64,000 bases of DNA, taken from Labilibaculum sp. K2S (lineage in GTDB: Bacteria; Bacteroidota; Bacteroidia; Bacteroidales; Marinifilaceae). This document shows, piece by piece, positions 19,126 to 27,036 of this stretch. The position numbers and the translations under genes are program-made. Location of the stretch: contig NZ_JAUCMW010000006.1 of NCBI RefSeq assembly GCF_030372765.1, positions 126,851 to 190,850 on the forward strand. The letters are read 5' to 3'. The notes below the pieces were generated by a model. It ran no database searches and was not told the origin of the DNA. It saw nothing but the letters and a program-made list of their open reading frames with translations. Each line of letters starts with the position of its first letter. Position 1 is the stretch's first letter.

Positions 19126-19159
19126 AAACCTGACAGGTTTTAAAAATCTGTCAGGTTTT
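19126..19159 (-). terminator. Terminator after ilvC
   Basis: The 11-bp stem AAACCTGACAG/CTGTCAGGTTT lies 11 bp past the ilvC stop. A T run in the minus direction is short (TTTATTTC). It separates the ilvDBNC and leuACD units. Confidence 0.7.
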
Positions 19160-19169
19160 GAATGTATTT

Positions 19170-20216
19170 CTAGTTATTTTCAGGTCTTAATTTACGAACA
19201 GCAGTACCTGCCTGCCACATTTCACTTTCGCGAAGTTCCTTTAATTCAGCATCCAATTTCACACGATAATCGCTTTGACTATTGGAATCAATAGAACGTT
19301 GTGCTTCGTTACCCGCAGCAACCTCTTTGTATAATTTCTCAAAAACCGGTTTGGTCGCATCGCGGAAAGGCTTCCACCAATCTAATGCTCCACGTTGTGC
19401 TGTTGTTGAAGTATTTGCATACATCCAATCCATTCCGTTTTCAGCAACCAATGGCATTAAACTTTGAGTTAATTCTTCAACAGTTTCGTTAAATGCCTCT
19501 GATGGAGAGTGTCCGTTTGCACGTAGAACGTCGTACTGAGCTGCAAAAATTCCCTGAATACATCCCATTAAAGTTCCACGCTCACCAGTTAAATCAGAGT
19601 AAACTTCTCTTTTAAAAGTAGTCTCGAACAGGTAACCTGAACCAACACCAATTCCCAATGCAACAACACGGTCAAAAGCTTTGCCTGTTGCATCCTGAAA
19701 AATTGCGTATGAAGAATTCAAACCACGTCCTTCAAGGAACATTCTTCTCAAACTAGTTCCTGATCCTTTTGGAGCTACCAAAATCACATCAACATCCTTC
19801 GGAGGAACAATGTTCGTACGCTCTTTGTAAGTGATTCCAAAACCATGAGAAAAGTAAAGTGCTTTACCAGGCTTCAAATATTTCTGTACCGTTGGCCAAA
19901 CAGCAATCTGTCCTGCATCTGATAACAAATATTGAATAACAGTAGCTTTGTCAAGAGCTTCCTCAATTTCGAATAAAGTTTCTCCTGGAACCCAACCATC
20001 AGCGACAGCTTTATCCCAAGTTTTAGAATCTTTACGCTGACCAACGATTACGTTAAAACCATTATCTTTTAAATTTAATGATTGACCTGGTCCCTGAACA
20101 CCATATCCGATAACCGCAATGGTTTCATCTTTCATTACCTCACGTGCTTTTTCCAACGAAAATTCTTCACGTGTAACTACTTTTTCTTCAACGCCGCCAA
20201 AGTTTATTGTTGCCAT
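19170..20216 (-). CDS. ilvC: Ketol-acid reductoisomerase
   Basis: IlvC converts acetolactate or acetohydroxybutyrate to the dihydroxy acids with NADPH. The Rossmann motif reads VIGYGVQGPGQSLNLKDNG rather than the usual GYGSQGHA, resembling the eukaryote-like IlvC branch. The Mg-binding DLTGERGTLMG and E-rich helix are present. The C-terminal DYRVKLDAELKELRESEMW also matches that branch. The ATG at 20216 gives 348 residues beginning MATINFGGVEE; an upstream ATG at 20258 adds 14 unlikely residues. It follows ilvN by 165 bp. Confidence 0.94.
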   Translation of the reverse strand: MATINFGGVEEKVVTREEFSLEKAREVMKDETIAVIGYGVQGPGQSLNLKDNGFNVIVGQRKDSKTWDKAVADGWVPGETLFEIEEALDKATVIQYLLSDAGQIAVWPTVQKYLKPGKALYFSHGFGITYKERTNIVPPKDVDVILVAPKGSGTSLRRMFLEGRGLNSSYAIFQDATGKAFDRVVALGIGVGSGYLFETTFKREVYSDLTGERGTLMGCIQGIFAAQYDVLRANGHSPSEAFNETVEELTQSLMPLVAENGMDWMYANTSTTAQRGALDWWKPFRDATKPVFEKLYKEVAAGNEAQRSIDSNSQSDYRVKLDAELKELRESEMWQAGTAVRKLRPENN

Positions 20217-20381
20217 TTTTTTTAGATTATTAGATCTTTTTCCTGAGTAATCAGACATTTCGAATCTTCTTTCTCAGCTCTGCGATCTGAATTAATTATT
20301 AATTATATTTTCTTTAATTATGTCTTTAAATACTAATTTCATCAACTAGTTACTAACTACTAACAGCTGGTATTTTTATTA

Positions 20382-20897
20382 CTAATTTGATAATTCTTTT
20401 AAATAACTTGTAAATTCTTTCTGTTGACAGGATACCGCAACTCGACCCGAACGAGCAAACTGAAGTACGCCAAATTGCTCTAGTGCATTGAACAGCTCCT
20501 GATTTTCGGCCTTGTACCCAACTTTTTCAATCACCAGAAAATCCGGATGAACAGTAAGAATTTTGGCATTCTGACTTCTCATTAATGCTTCCAGATTTCC
20601 ATTTAAATCGGGAGAATTTGCAATTTTAAACAATGCCACTTCCTGATGAACAATCTCATCAGCCTCAAAAAAGAAGGCCTTGAATACTCCGATTATCTTT
20701 TCGATTTGACGAACCACGTTCTCAATTTTCATTTCATCCATAAAAACAACGATGGTATATCGGGAAACTCCTTTTACTTCCGATTCGGAAACAGTTAAGC
20801 TTTCTATGTTAATTTTTCTTCTCGAAAAAACGATGGTTACCTCATTCAACAAACCTATGTCGTTTTCAGAAAAAACCGTTATTGTATATTCTTTCAT
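20382..20897 (-). CDS. ilvN: Acetolactate synthase, small regulatory subunit
   Basis: The 171-residue protein starts with an ACT domain (YTITVFSENDIGLLNEVTIVFSRRKINIESLTVS), where valine binds to inhibit the catalytic subunit. A second, less conserved half follows with the acetolactate-synthase small-subunit C-terminal fold. It follows ilvB by 108 bp. Length is in the usual range for the family. Confidence 0.9.
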   Translation of the reverse strand: MKEYTITVFSENDIGLLNEVTIVFSRRKINIESLTVSESEVKGVSRYTIVVFMDEMKIENVVRQIEKIIGVFKAFFFEADEIVHQEVALFKIANSPDLNGNLEALMRSQNAKILTVHPDFLVIEKVGYKAENQELFNALEQFGVLQFARSGRVAVSCQQKEFTSYLKELSN

Positions 20898-21005
20898 TTT
20901 ATTTAGATATTAGATGTGAGAAATGAGATACGAGATAAACCCCTATAAATGACTTATTATCCTCTTCTCTTTTAGCCTTTAAACTTTCTCCTTTTACCTT
21001 ATTAC

Positions 21006-22742
21006 TTATTCCAATCGCATATCCGATACTGCAGCTCCCGGCGCAATCATTGGTAACACATTACACTCAGTTTCAACAATCACTTCTAAAAAGAAAGCTC
21101 CCGGTGTTTCAAGCATTTCTTTTATTGCAGCATCCAAATCTTCTCTCTTAGATACTCTTTTTCCCTTGATTCCGTATCCATCAACAATCTTTACAAAATC
21201 AGGATTCTCTAACTGAGTATTTGAAAACCGTTGTTCGAAAAACAAATCCTGCCACTGACGTACCATTCCTAAAAACGAGTTGTTTAATACAATTGTCTTA
21301 ACCGGCAGGTTATACTGTTTGATTACCGCAAGCTCCTGTAAAGTCATTTGGAATCCGCCATCTCCGGAAACAGATACAACCGTTGCATCCATATCAGCTA
21401 TTTGAGCTCCAATGGCTGCAGGCAAACCAAATCCCATGGTTCCTAATCCTCCTGATGTGATCTGAGTATTTGGCTTTTTAAACTCATAATACCTGGCACT
21501 TGTCATTTGGTGCTGTCCAACATCGGTACACAAAATAGCTTCGCCATTAGTCTGCTCCGATAGCAATCTGATTACCTCAGCCATGTTAATGTTTTCCTTA
21601 TTGGCATAAGCCTGCTTACTAATTACTTTATCAAATTCAAGCTGATAGTAATCTTTGAAAGTCTTCATCCACGCTGCTTTTTCTCCACCACTAACCAACT
21701 TATTCAATTCGGTTAAAGCTTGTTTAGCATCAGCAAATACAGGTACATCAACTATAATATTCTTGTTGTGTTCAGATCTGTCTATATCAATATGAATGAT
21801 TTTTGCCTGTTTGGCATATTTTGCTGTATCTCCGGTTACTCTGTCATCGAAACGCATACCAACTGCAATCAAAACATCGCATTCGTTGGTGTTCATATTC
21901 GGACCATAATTTCCATGCATTCCTAACATTCCAACATACAGTGGATGATCGGTAGGGAATGATGACAATCCTAACAAAGTACAAGCAACAGGAACCTGAG
22001 TCTTCTCAACAAATTCCAGCAATTCTTTTTCTGCTCCCGAAAGAGAGATTCCTTGTCCGGCTAAAAGCAATGGTTTCTTTGCACCATTGATTAATGCGGC
22101 GGCGGCTTCAATCTCCGACTGATTTATTTTTGGAACCGGCTGATAAGAACGTACCCTTTCGCATTTTTTATATTCGTAATCTGCTGTGGCAATCTGAGCA
22201 TCCTTAGTGATATCAATTAAAACCGGACCCGGACGACCTGAACGGGCAATATAGAATGCTTTAGCAATCACCGCCGCAATTTCATCAGCTCGCGTAATTT
22301 GGTAATTCCATTTTGTTACTGGCATTGATAAACCAATCATATTGGTTTCCTGAAAAGCATCAGTTCCCAATAAACCACTGGCTACTTGTCCGGTAATTAC
22401 GACCATAGGAGTCGAATCCAGATATGCATCAGCCAATCCGGTAATTACATTTGTTGCACCAGGACCCGAAGTTGTAAAACACACACCCGGTTTTTTACTG
22501 ATTCGTGCATAAGCCTGAGCAGAATGCATTGCTCCTTGTTCATGCCGCGACATGTACTGTTTCATTTCATCCTGATAATCGTACAAAGCATCGTAAACAG
22601 GCATGATTGCACCACCAATGTATCCAAACATGGTATCTACATCTTCCTGAATAAGCGTTCGAACCAAGATCTCGGCTCCCGATATTCTTTCAATGGTTTT
22701 ACTCATTCCATTTGTATTTTTTGTTTTTGCTGCTACTTCCAT
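21006..22742 (-). CDS. ilvB: Acetolactate synthase, large catalytic subunit
   Basis: IlvB is the thiamine-diphosphate and FAD enzyme that joins two pyruvates, or pyruvate and 2-oxobutanoate. The glutamate loop is in [15 protein letters not shown], the [19 protein letters not shown] block follows, and the ThDP/Mg motif is [15 protein letters not shown] with [12 protein letters not shown]. The most plausible starts are the ATG at 22742 ([13 protein letters not shown]) or at 22706 ([13 protein letters not shown]); the first in-frame ATG at 22772 adds an odd N-terminus. It follows ilvD by about 100 bp. Confidence 0.94.
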   Translation of the reverse strand: MEVAAKTKNTNGMSKTIERISGAEILVRTLIQEDVDTMFGYIGGAIMPVYDALYDYQDEMKQYMSRHEQGAMHSAQAYARISKKPGVCFTTSGPGATNVITGLADAYLDSTPMVVITGQVASGLLGTDAFQETNMIGLSMPVTKWNYQITRADEIAAVIAKAFYIARSGRPGPVLIDITKDAQIATADYEYKKCERVRSYQPVPKINQSEIEAAAALINGAKKPLLLAGQGISLSGAEKELLEFVEKTQVPVACTLLGLSSFPTDHPLYVGMLGMHGNYGPNMNTNECDVLIAVGMRFDDRVTGDTAKYAKQAKIIHIDIDRSEHNKNIIVDVPVFADAKQALTELNKLVSGGEKAAWMKTFKDYYQLEFDKVISKQAYANKENINMAEVIRLLSEQTNGEAILCTDVGQHQMTSARYYEFKKPNTQITSGGLGTMGFGLPAAIGAQIADMDATVVSVSGDGGFQMTLQELAVIKQYNLPVKTIVLNNSFLGMVRQWQDLFFEQRFSNTQLENPDFVKIVDGYGIKGKRVSKREDLDAAIKEMLETPGAFFLEVIVETECNVLPMIAPGAAVSDMRLE

Positions 22743-22841
22743 TGTGTTTGTTGTTTTAGCCAAAAGCCACAAGTCGAAAGCTGTAAATTCCTTAACGTTT
22801 TTTGACTTCTTTGACTCTATTATTAATTCTTAATTAATAAT

Positions 22842-24677
22842 TTATAATTGTCTGATTGCTCCCTTATCTGCCGAAGACACAAGTCTTGCGTAAGCCTGAA
22901 GAGCTTTTGAAACCTGACGATTACGTCCTCGTGGCACAAATGCTTCCCGGCCAAATGCTTCTTCGTCTTTTCTTCTCTGTGCTAATTCTTCATCAGAAAT
23001 ACAGACATTAATGCTTCTTTTAGGGATACTGATTTCAATTTTATCACCATTCTGAATTAAAGCAATTGCTCCTCCGGCTCCTGCTTCAGGAGACACATGA
23101 CCGATTGATAATCCGGAAGTTCCTCCAGAAAAACGTCCATCAGTAATCAGAGCACATTTTGCTCCCAATCCCATTGATTTCAGGTAAGAGGTTGGATACA
23201 GCATTTCCTGCATTCCGGGTCCACCAGCTGGTCCTTCGTAACGAATCACAACAACATCGCCAGCATTAATCTGTTTTGTAAGAATGGCTTCGCAAGCATC
23301 TTTCTGCGAATAATATACTTTTGCTGTACCTGTAAAATCGAAAACTGACGGATCTACTCCTGCCGTCTTTACAATGCTTCCGTTTGGAGCAATGTTTCCG
23401 AAGAGAACTGCCAATCCACCATCTTGAGTATAGGCATTTTCCATACTTCGGACACAACCGGTTTCTCTGTCTTTATCCAGCTCCTTAAAAGCTGTATTTT
23501 GAGAAGCAAAAGTCAAGTTTCGACCCAATTGACCTGGTGCAGCATGATATATTTCCAGTGCTTTAGCAGTCAACTTTTCAGAGAGAAGATCATTCAATTC
23601 CAAAGCTTCTTTTAGGTTGGTAGAATCTACACGATACACATCAGTATTTAAAAGATTTCCGCGATCCAATTCTGCAAGAATACTCATGATTCCTCCCGCC
23701 CTGTTCACATCTTCGATGTAATATTTAGGCGAATTTGGAGCTACTTTACACAAATTTGGTGTTTTGCGGGAAAGCTCATCCATATCTTTCATCGTGAAAT
23801 CAACTTCGGCTTCATGGGCAATTGCCAACAAGTGAAGCACAGTATTCGTTGATCCTCCCATTGCAATATCCAAGGTCATTGCATTTCGAAATGCATCAAT
23901 TGTAGCAATTGATCTTGGTAAAACACGATCGTCACCCTCTTTGTAATATTTATTCGTAATATCTACAATGCATTGTGCCGCATCAATAAATAAATCTTTA
24001 CGAAGTTTATGTGTAGCCAGTAATGTTCCGTTTCCTGCCAATGCCAAACCCAAAGCCTCGTTTAAACAATTCATTGAATTGGCAGTGAACATTCCTGAAC
24101 AACTGCCACATGTCGGACAAGCTGATTCTTCAATTTCCTGCATGCGCTCATCACTAACACTATCGTCACCGGCTTTTACCATGGCATCCACCAAATCAAG
24201 CTTCTCACCTTTCGACTCACCGGCTTCCATTGGTCCTCCCGACACGAAAACAGTTGGGATATTTAATCGCATGGCTGCCATCATCATTCCAGGAGTAATT
24301 TTATCACAGTTGGAAATACAGATCATAGCATCAACCTTGTGCGCATTGCAAACATATTCAACACTATCGGCAATTACGTCGCGTGAAGGCAGAGAATAAA
24401 GCATTCCGTCGTGTCCCATTGCAATTCCATCGTCGATAGCTATCGTATTAAATTCAGCAGCAAAAAAGCCGGCCTTTTCAATTTCCGCCTTTACCATTTG
24501 CCCTACATTTTGCAAGTGCACATGTCCCGGTACAAATTGGCTGAAAGAGTTCACCACCGCAATAACCGGCTTTCCAAACATTTCTTCTTTCATTCCGTTT
24601 GCCCGCCACAAGCTTCTCGCTCCAGCCATTCTTCGGCCTTGTGTGGTCTGATCACTGCGTAATTTATTTTTATACAT
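22842..24677 (-). CDS. ilvD: Dihydroxy-acid dehydratase
   Basis: IlvD dehydrates dihydroxyisovalerate and dihydroxymethylvalerate to 2-keto acids. Cluster cysteines lie at about Cys124 (SNCDKITPG) and Cys187-193 (CPTCGSC). The C-terminal [20 protein letters not shown] block is standard. The length of 611 equals E. coli IlvD. It is the first structural gene of the cluster and has a long leader (about 450 nt from the probable promoter at 25137) with two leader peptides and two terminators. Confidence 0.96.
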   Translation of the reverse strand: MYKNKLRSDQTTQGRRMAGARSLWRANGMKEEMFGKPVIAVVNSFSQFVPGHVHLQNVGQMVKAEIEKAGFFAAEFNTIAIDDGIAMGHDGMLYSLPSRDVIADSVEYVCNAHKVDAMICISNCDKITPGMMMAAMRLNIPTVFVSGGPMEAGESKGEKLDLVDAMVKAGDDSVSDERMQEIEESACPTCGSCSGMFTANSMNCLNEALGLALAGNGTLLATHKLRKDLFIDAAQCIVDITNKYYKEGDDRVLPRSIATIDAFRNAMTLDIAMGGSTNTVLHLLAIAHEAEVDFTMKDMDELSRKTPNLCKVAPNSPKYYIEDVNRAGGIMSILAELDRGNLLNTDVYRVDSTNLKEALELNDLLSEKLTAKALEIYHAAPGQLGRNLTFASQNTAFKELDKDRETGCVRSMENAYTQDGGLAVLFGNIAPNGSIVKTAGVDPSVFDFTGTAKVYYSQKDACEAILTKQINAGDVVVIRYEGPAGGPGMQEMLYPTSYLKSMGLGAKCALITDGRFSGGTSGLSIGHVSPEAGAGGAIALIQNGDKIEISIPKRSINVCISDEELAQRRKDEEAFGREAFVPRGRNRQVSKALQAYARLVSSADKGAIRQL

Positions 24678-24725
24678 TTTGCTTAATTCGTTAATAGTTT
24701 ATTCCTGCATGTTTTTGTTTGGATC

Positions 24726-24756
24726 AAAAAAAAAGCCCTTTCGTTGGAAAGGGCGC
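24726..24756 (-). terminator. Second attenuator terminator before ilvD
   Basis: On the minus strand GCCCTTTC/GAAAGGGC (8 bp, 4-nt loop) is followed by nine T, then GATCC. It is 28 nt after the stop of leader peptide 2 and about 49 nt before the ilvD start. Confidence 0.85.
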
Positions 24757-24781
24757 TAAATAATTTCGTTTGTACCGAAAG

Positions 24782-24871
24782 TTATTGAATGTGCACGCTT
24801 TCCCTCCTTGTCATTCTAATAATGACAATTGAAATAATAATGACGATAATGACTACCTTAAATGATAACAT
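24782..24871 (-). CDS. ilv leader peptide 2 (29 residues, Ile/Val-rich)
   Basis: ATG at 24871 to TAA at 24782. The central stretch VVIIVIIISIVII (residues 6-18) has 12 branched-chain residues in 13, a composition expected only for a membrane segment or an attenuation leader. The peptide then ends in a polar tail. A GC-rich terminator with nine T starts 28 nt later. No Shine-Dalgarno sequence is obvious, as usual in Bacteroidota. Confidence 0.72.
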   Translation of the reverse strand: MLSFKVVIIVIIISIVIIRMTRRESVHIQ

Positions 24872-24885
24872 ACAATAACCGGATC

Positions 24886-24916
24886 AAAAAAAAGCCCCTT
24901 CATTTTGAAGAGGCCT
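24886..24916 (-). terminator. First attenuator terminator before ilvD
   Basis: On the minus strand GCCTCTTCA and TGAAGGGGC form a 9-bp stem with one U-G wobble, followed by eight T and GATCC. The same T-run/GATCC ending occurs in the second terminator at 24726, so the two units look like diverged duplicates. Confidence 0.82.
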
Positions 24917-24957
24917 TAGATATTTTGTAAAATTAAATTCGTTTAATTTAAATATGC

Positions 24958-25026
24958 TCAGCCTCGAATCGTGTCCAGAAGGACGCGAATAATGACGCTA
25001 ATAATAATTACTGAATTAAATTGCAT
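24958..25026 (-). CDS. ilv leader peptide 1 (22 residues, Ile/Val/Leu-rich)
   Basis: ATG at 25026 to TGA at 24958. The segment VIIISVIIRVLL has ten branched-chain residues in 12; across the peptide there are six Ile, three Val and two Leu in 22. The first terminator begins 44 nt downstream. All three regulatory amino acids of the ilv pathway are represented, as in the classical ilvGMEDA leader. Confidence 0.7.
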   Translation of the reverse strand: MQFNSVIIISVIIRVLLDTIRG

Positions 25027-25076
25027 ATTCTTTTTGTTGGTTTGAACCTCTAAGGATTCATAAATTTGTTTTTAAC

Positions 25077-25128
25077 TTTGTCAACGAACATCTACAATCT
25101 CTCTTTCGATCTGATTACGTTGACAAAT
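25077..25128 (-). promoter_or_regulatory. 5' stem in the ilv leader
   Basis: TTTGTCAACG at 25077-25086 and CGTTGACAAA at 25119-25128 are perfect 10-bp inverted repeats with a 32-nt loop. The outer arm starts within a few bases of the expected transcription start, so it would form a 5' stem-loop in the mRNA. It could also be an operator. Confidence 0.5.
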
Positions 25129-25136
25129 CTATGCGA

Positions 25137-25169
25137 CAAATATAAGAGGAAAAATCCCTTATTTGCAAA
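25137..25169 (-). promoter_or_regulatory. Probable ilvD operon promoter (Bacteroidota type)
   Basis: On the minus strand TATATTTG (25137-25144) matches the -7 consensus TAnnTTTG, and TTTG (25166-25169) lies 21 bp upstream as a -33 element. The predicted start is near 25130, giving a leader of about 450 nt. Confidence 0.6.
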
Positions 25170-25411
25170 TCTTACGATTCCCAATTGCATTTTTCAATCT
25201 GAAAACAATCTAAATAATGAACATTAACAACTGATTATCAGCACTTACAATTTTTTAATCAATAGTAATTAAATGTAACTTTCAATTGGCAAAAAACAGA
25301 CAAAATAAACTAAAAATAATTTTATGCAAAGCTTTGCACCCCTCTGCTTTTAGCCAAGTTCGAAACAAAATACCCAATCCTTCTTTCTTAGTTTCCATCT
25401 ACTATTCCACC

Positions 25412-25454
25412 AAAAAAACAGAGACTATTGAAAATTTATTTTTCAACAGTCTCT
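25412..25454 (-). terminator. Terminator after the holin/YtxH group
   Basis: A 15-bp stem AGAGACTGTTGAAAA/TTTTCAATAGTCTCT (minus strand, one mismatch) is followed by GTTTTTTT. It lies about 60 bp past the 75-residue gene. Confidence 0.8.
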
Positions 25455-25511
25455 AAATTAAAAATCTTACTCTGTATCCTACACCCCTGCTTTTAGCAGT
25501 AAACTCCCCTT

Positions 25512-25739
25512 TCAACTATTAGAATCCATAGGTTTTTCAGGTGTGGACTTTTTCCAAATGAATCGTCCAATTAACCTACCCACCCAATTACTAATCCTTT
25601 TCCGAAAAAGATTTTCAATGGAATAATTAGATTTAGCATTTCGGAAAAAATATTCCAATTTGTAACCAACCAACTCTTTTTCCAGATAAAGGCGATATCT
25701 TTCTTTTTCAATATCCTTAAGTGACCGAAAGTGCTTCAT
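25512..25739 (-). CDS. Small basic hypothetical protein (75 residues)
   Basis: No family is recognised with certainty. The protein is rich in Lys, Arg and aromatic residues (KDIEKERYRLYLEKELVGYKLEYFFRNAKSN) and has no signal peptide or membrane span. It lies last in a same-strand trio after a holin-superfamily protein and a YtxH protein, with a terminator directly behind. In my experience such short proteins are common companions of the pair in Bacteroidota, so a role in the same envelope response is inferred. Confidence 0.6.
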   Translation of the reverse strand: MKHFRSLKDIEKERYRLYLEKELVGYKLEYFFRNAKSNYSIENLFRKRISNWVGRLIGRFIWKKSTPEKPMDSNS

Positions 25740-25827
25740 TTAATGTCTTTTTTCGTACAGAGTCCTGTAATTTCTGATAAAGTCTGGAACAATAAGCCCA
25801 TAGCTTTGGCACTCGAATCGATAGAAT

Positions 25828-26199
25828 TCAGCTTGGTTCATTATTTTTATTTTCCTTTTTGAAAAGGAATCGATGAAAGAATTTGATCAATGGCCGCTCA
25901 ATCAAAGGTTTTTTAAGAAGATAAACCAATAACAACAAAAAAAGATAAAAGAAACCTATACCTAGATAACCAGCCGCTTCATTTTCCAGCATATCGCCCA
26001 GCCATATAGCAGCACTAAATCCAAAAAGGAACAAGGCAAGCATAAGCAATATGAAAAACACAGCGGCAAACGTAAGGGCTACGACGAATTGCATTAATTT
26101 TTCGAAACCAGCAAACTTATAGTATTCAACATTAGAATCGAAATACTCAATTAGTAATTCTTTCAATTGCACGAACTGCTCAGCGATTTTTTCCAACAC
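25828..26199 (-). CDS. Holin-superfamily III / DUF1469-like membrane protein
   Basis: The 123-residue protein has a short amphipathic N-terminus, then two membrane helices (about 32-57, VVALTFAAVFFILLMLALFL, and 68-92, YLGIGFFYLFLLLLVYLL) and a basic tail. That layout matches the phage-holin-family/DUF1469 proteins found with YtxH proteins. It stands between the YtxH gene (63 bp upstream) and the 75-residue gene. The role is unproven; such proteins are usually linked to envelope stress or stationary phase, not to phage lysis. Confidence 0.72.
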   Translation of the reverse strand: MLEKIAEQFVQLKELLIEYFDSNVEYYKFAGFEKLMQFVVALTFAAVFFILLMLALFLFGFSAAIWLGDMLENEAAGYLGIGFFYLFLLLLVYLLKKPLIERPLIKFFHRFLFKKENKNNEPS

Positions 26200-26262
26200 C
26201 TTTTTGTTTTAAGAAACTAAATTTCAATAATTTGATCTATATCAACTAGATGTGAGAGAAAA

Positions 26263-26526
26263 TCACACCACTTTTTCTTCCTTTTCTTTGCTCCTAAAAT
26301 CTTCTAATTTCTTTTCCAGATCCACAATTAATTCGTCCATCTTATCCCGTATTTTCGTCATACTCTTTTCAAAAGTAACCTCTAATTCATCTGTTTTTTC
26401 TTTTGCTTTAGCTTTCATTTTTTTACGGGTTACCTCCCCTTTATCGGGAGCATATAAAACTCCTAAACCAATACCAATTGCACAGCCAGCTAGCAAGCCT
26501 GCAACAATTCCTCCTGTACTTGACAT
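26263..26526 (-). CDS. YtxH-domain protein
   Basis: The 87-residue protein begins with the YtxH signature: a glycine-rich membrane helix followed by LYAPDKGEVTRKKM, then a charged coiled-coil tail (DELEVTFEKSMTKIRDKMDELIVDLEKKL). YtxH proteins are small stress-related membrane proteins of unknown biochemical role. It is the first gene of the trio with the holin-like gene 63 bp downstream. Confidence 0.85.
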   Translation of the reverse strand: MSSTGGIVAGLLAGCAIGIGLGVLYAPDKGEVTRKKMKAKAKEKTDELEVTFEKSMTKIRDKMDELIVDLEKKLEDFRSKEKEEKVV

Positions 26527-26716
26527 AGTATATATTTTTTAAATGAAACAATAAACATATTATAACAATATGAAATGTGATGTCTTGTATCAAGTTAAGC
26601 AATTTTACCACAGCAATCAATTTTTTCATTAGCCAGGAAGCCTTTCTTTCTCCAGTTAATCTTGTTTGTTCGCACAGTAATGAATTCTTCAGCACAAAAA
26701 CTTTTACAAATGCAAA

Positions 26717-26743
26717 ATGCCAATATCATAGTGATATTGGCAT
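26717..26743. terminator. Perfect hairpin, possible terminator of the small gene upstream
   Basis: ATGCCAATATCA and TGATATTGGCAT form a perfect 12-bp stem with a 3-nt loop. On the minus strand it is followed by only TTTTG, so terminator strength is doubtful. It separates the YtxH gene from the small frame at 26818-26916. Confidence 0.55.
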
Positions 26744-26817
26744 AGAGACAGTTTCTGTATTTTTTTATAAAATCTTTTGAACCTATTAATTAATTAATAA
26801 AAAGCCTGCAAAATATA

Positions 26818-26916
26818 CTAAAATAGTTTTTCGCAATACTCTTTAGGCAATTGCTGACTATAGACTGAGATCGTGCAGGCCAAGAACAGCATGATCAGAA
26901 AAAATTTTGTTTTCAT
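26818..26916 (-). CDS. Very short putative secreted peptide (32 residues)
   Basis: ATG at 26916 to TAG at 26818. Residues 1-20 (MKTKFFLIMLFLACTISVYS) look like a textbook Bacteroidota signal peptide followed by QQ, leaving a mature part of about 11 residues with one Cys. It lies 120 bp after the ATP-grasp fusion gene on the same strand, with a hairpin behind. It may be a real small peptide, a leftover of a lost secreted protein, or chance. Confidence 0.38.
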   Translation of the reverse strand: MKTKFFLIMLFLACTISVYSQQLPKEYCEKLF

Positions 26917-27036
26917 TTTAATCTGATTTTTGATTCGTATTATTTTTCACCGAATTTGCAAAACATCAAGATATAAATGAAAAACCTAGTCTCACATTTT
27001 TATCAATACAAACACAACAACCTGGTTTTTTGATAT

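Noticed and set aside
20220..20381. 16-codon frame before ilvC with several Ile/Leu/Val
   Set aside because: Mostly AT-rich codons with Lys and Asn, and no terminator follows; unlike the three accepted leaders.
25828..26199. Phage lysis holin
   Set aside because: No endolysin or phage genes near; the trio fits an envelope-stress group.
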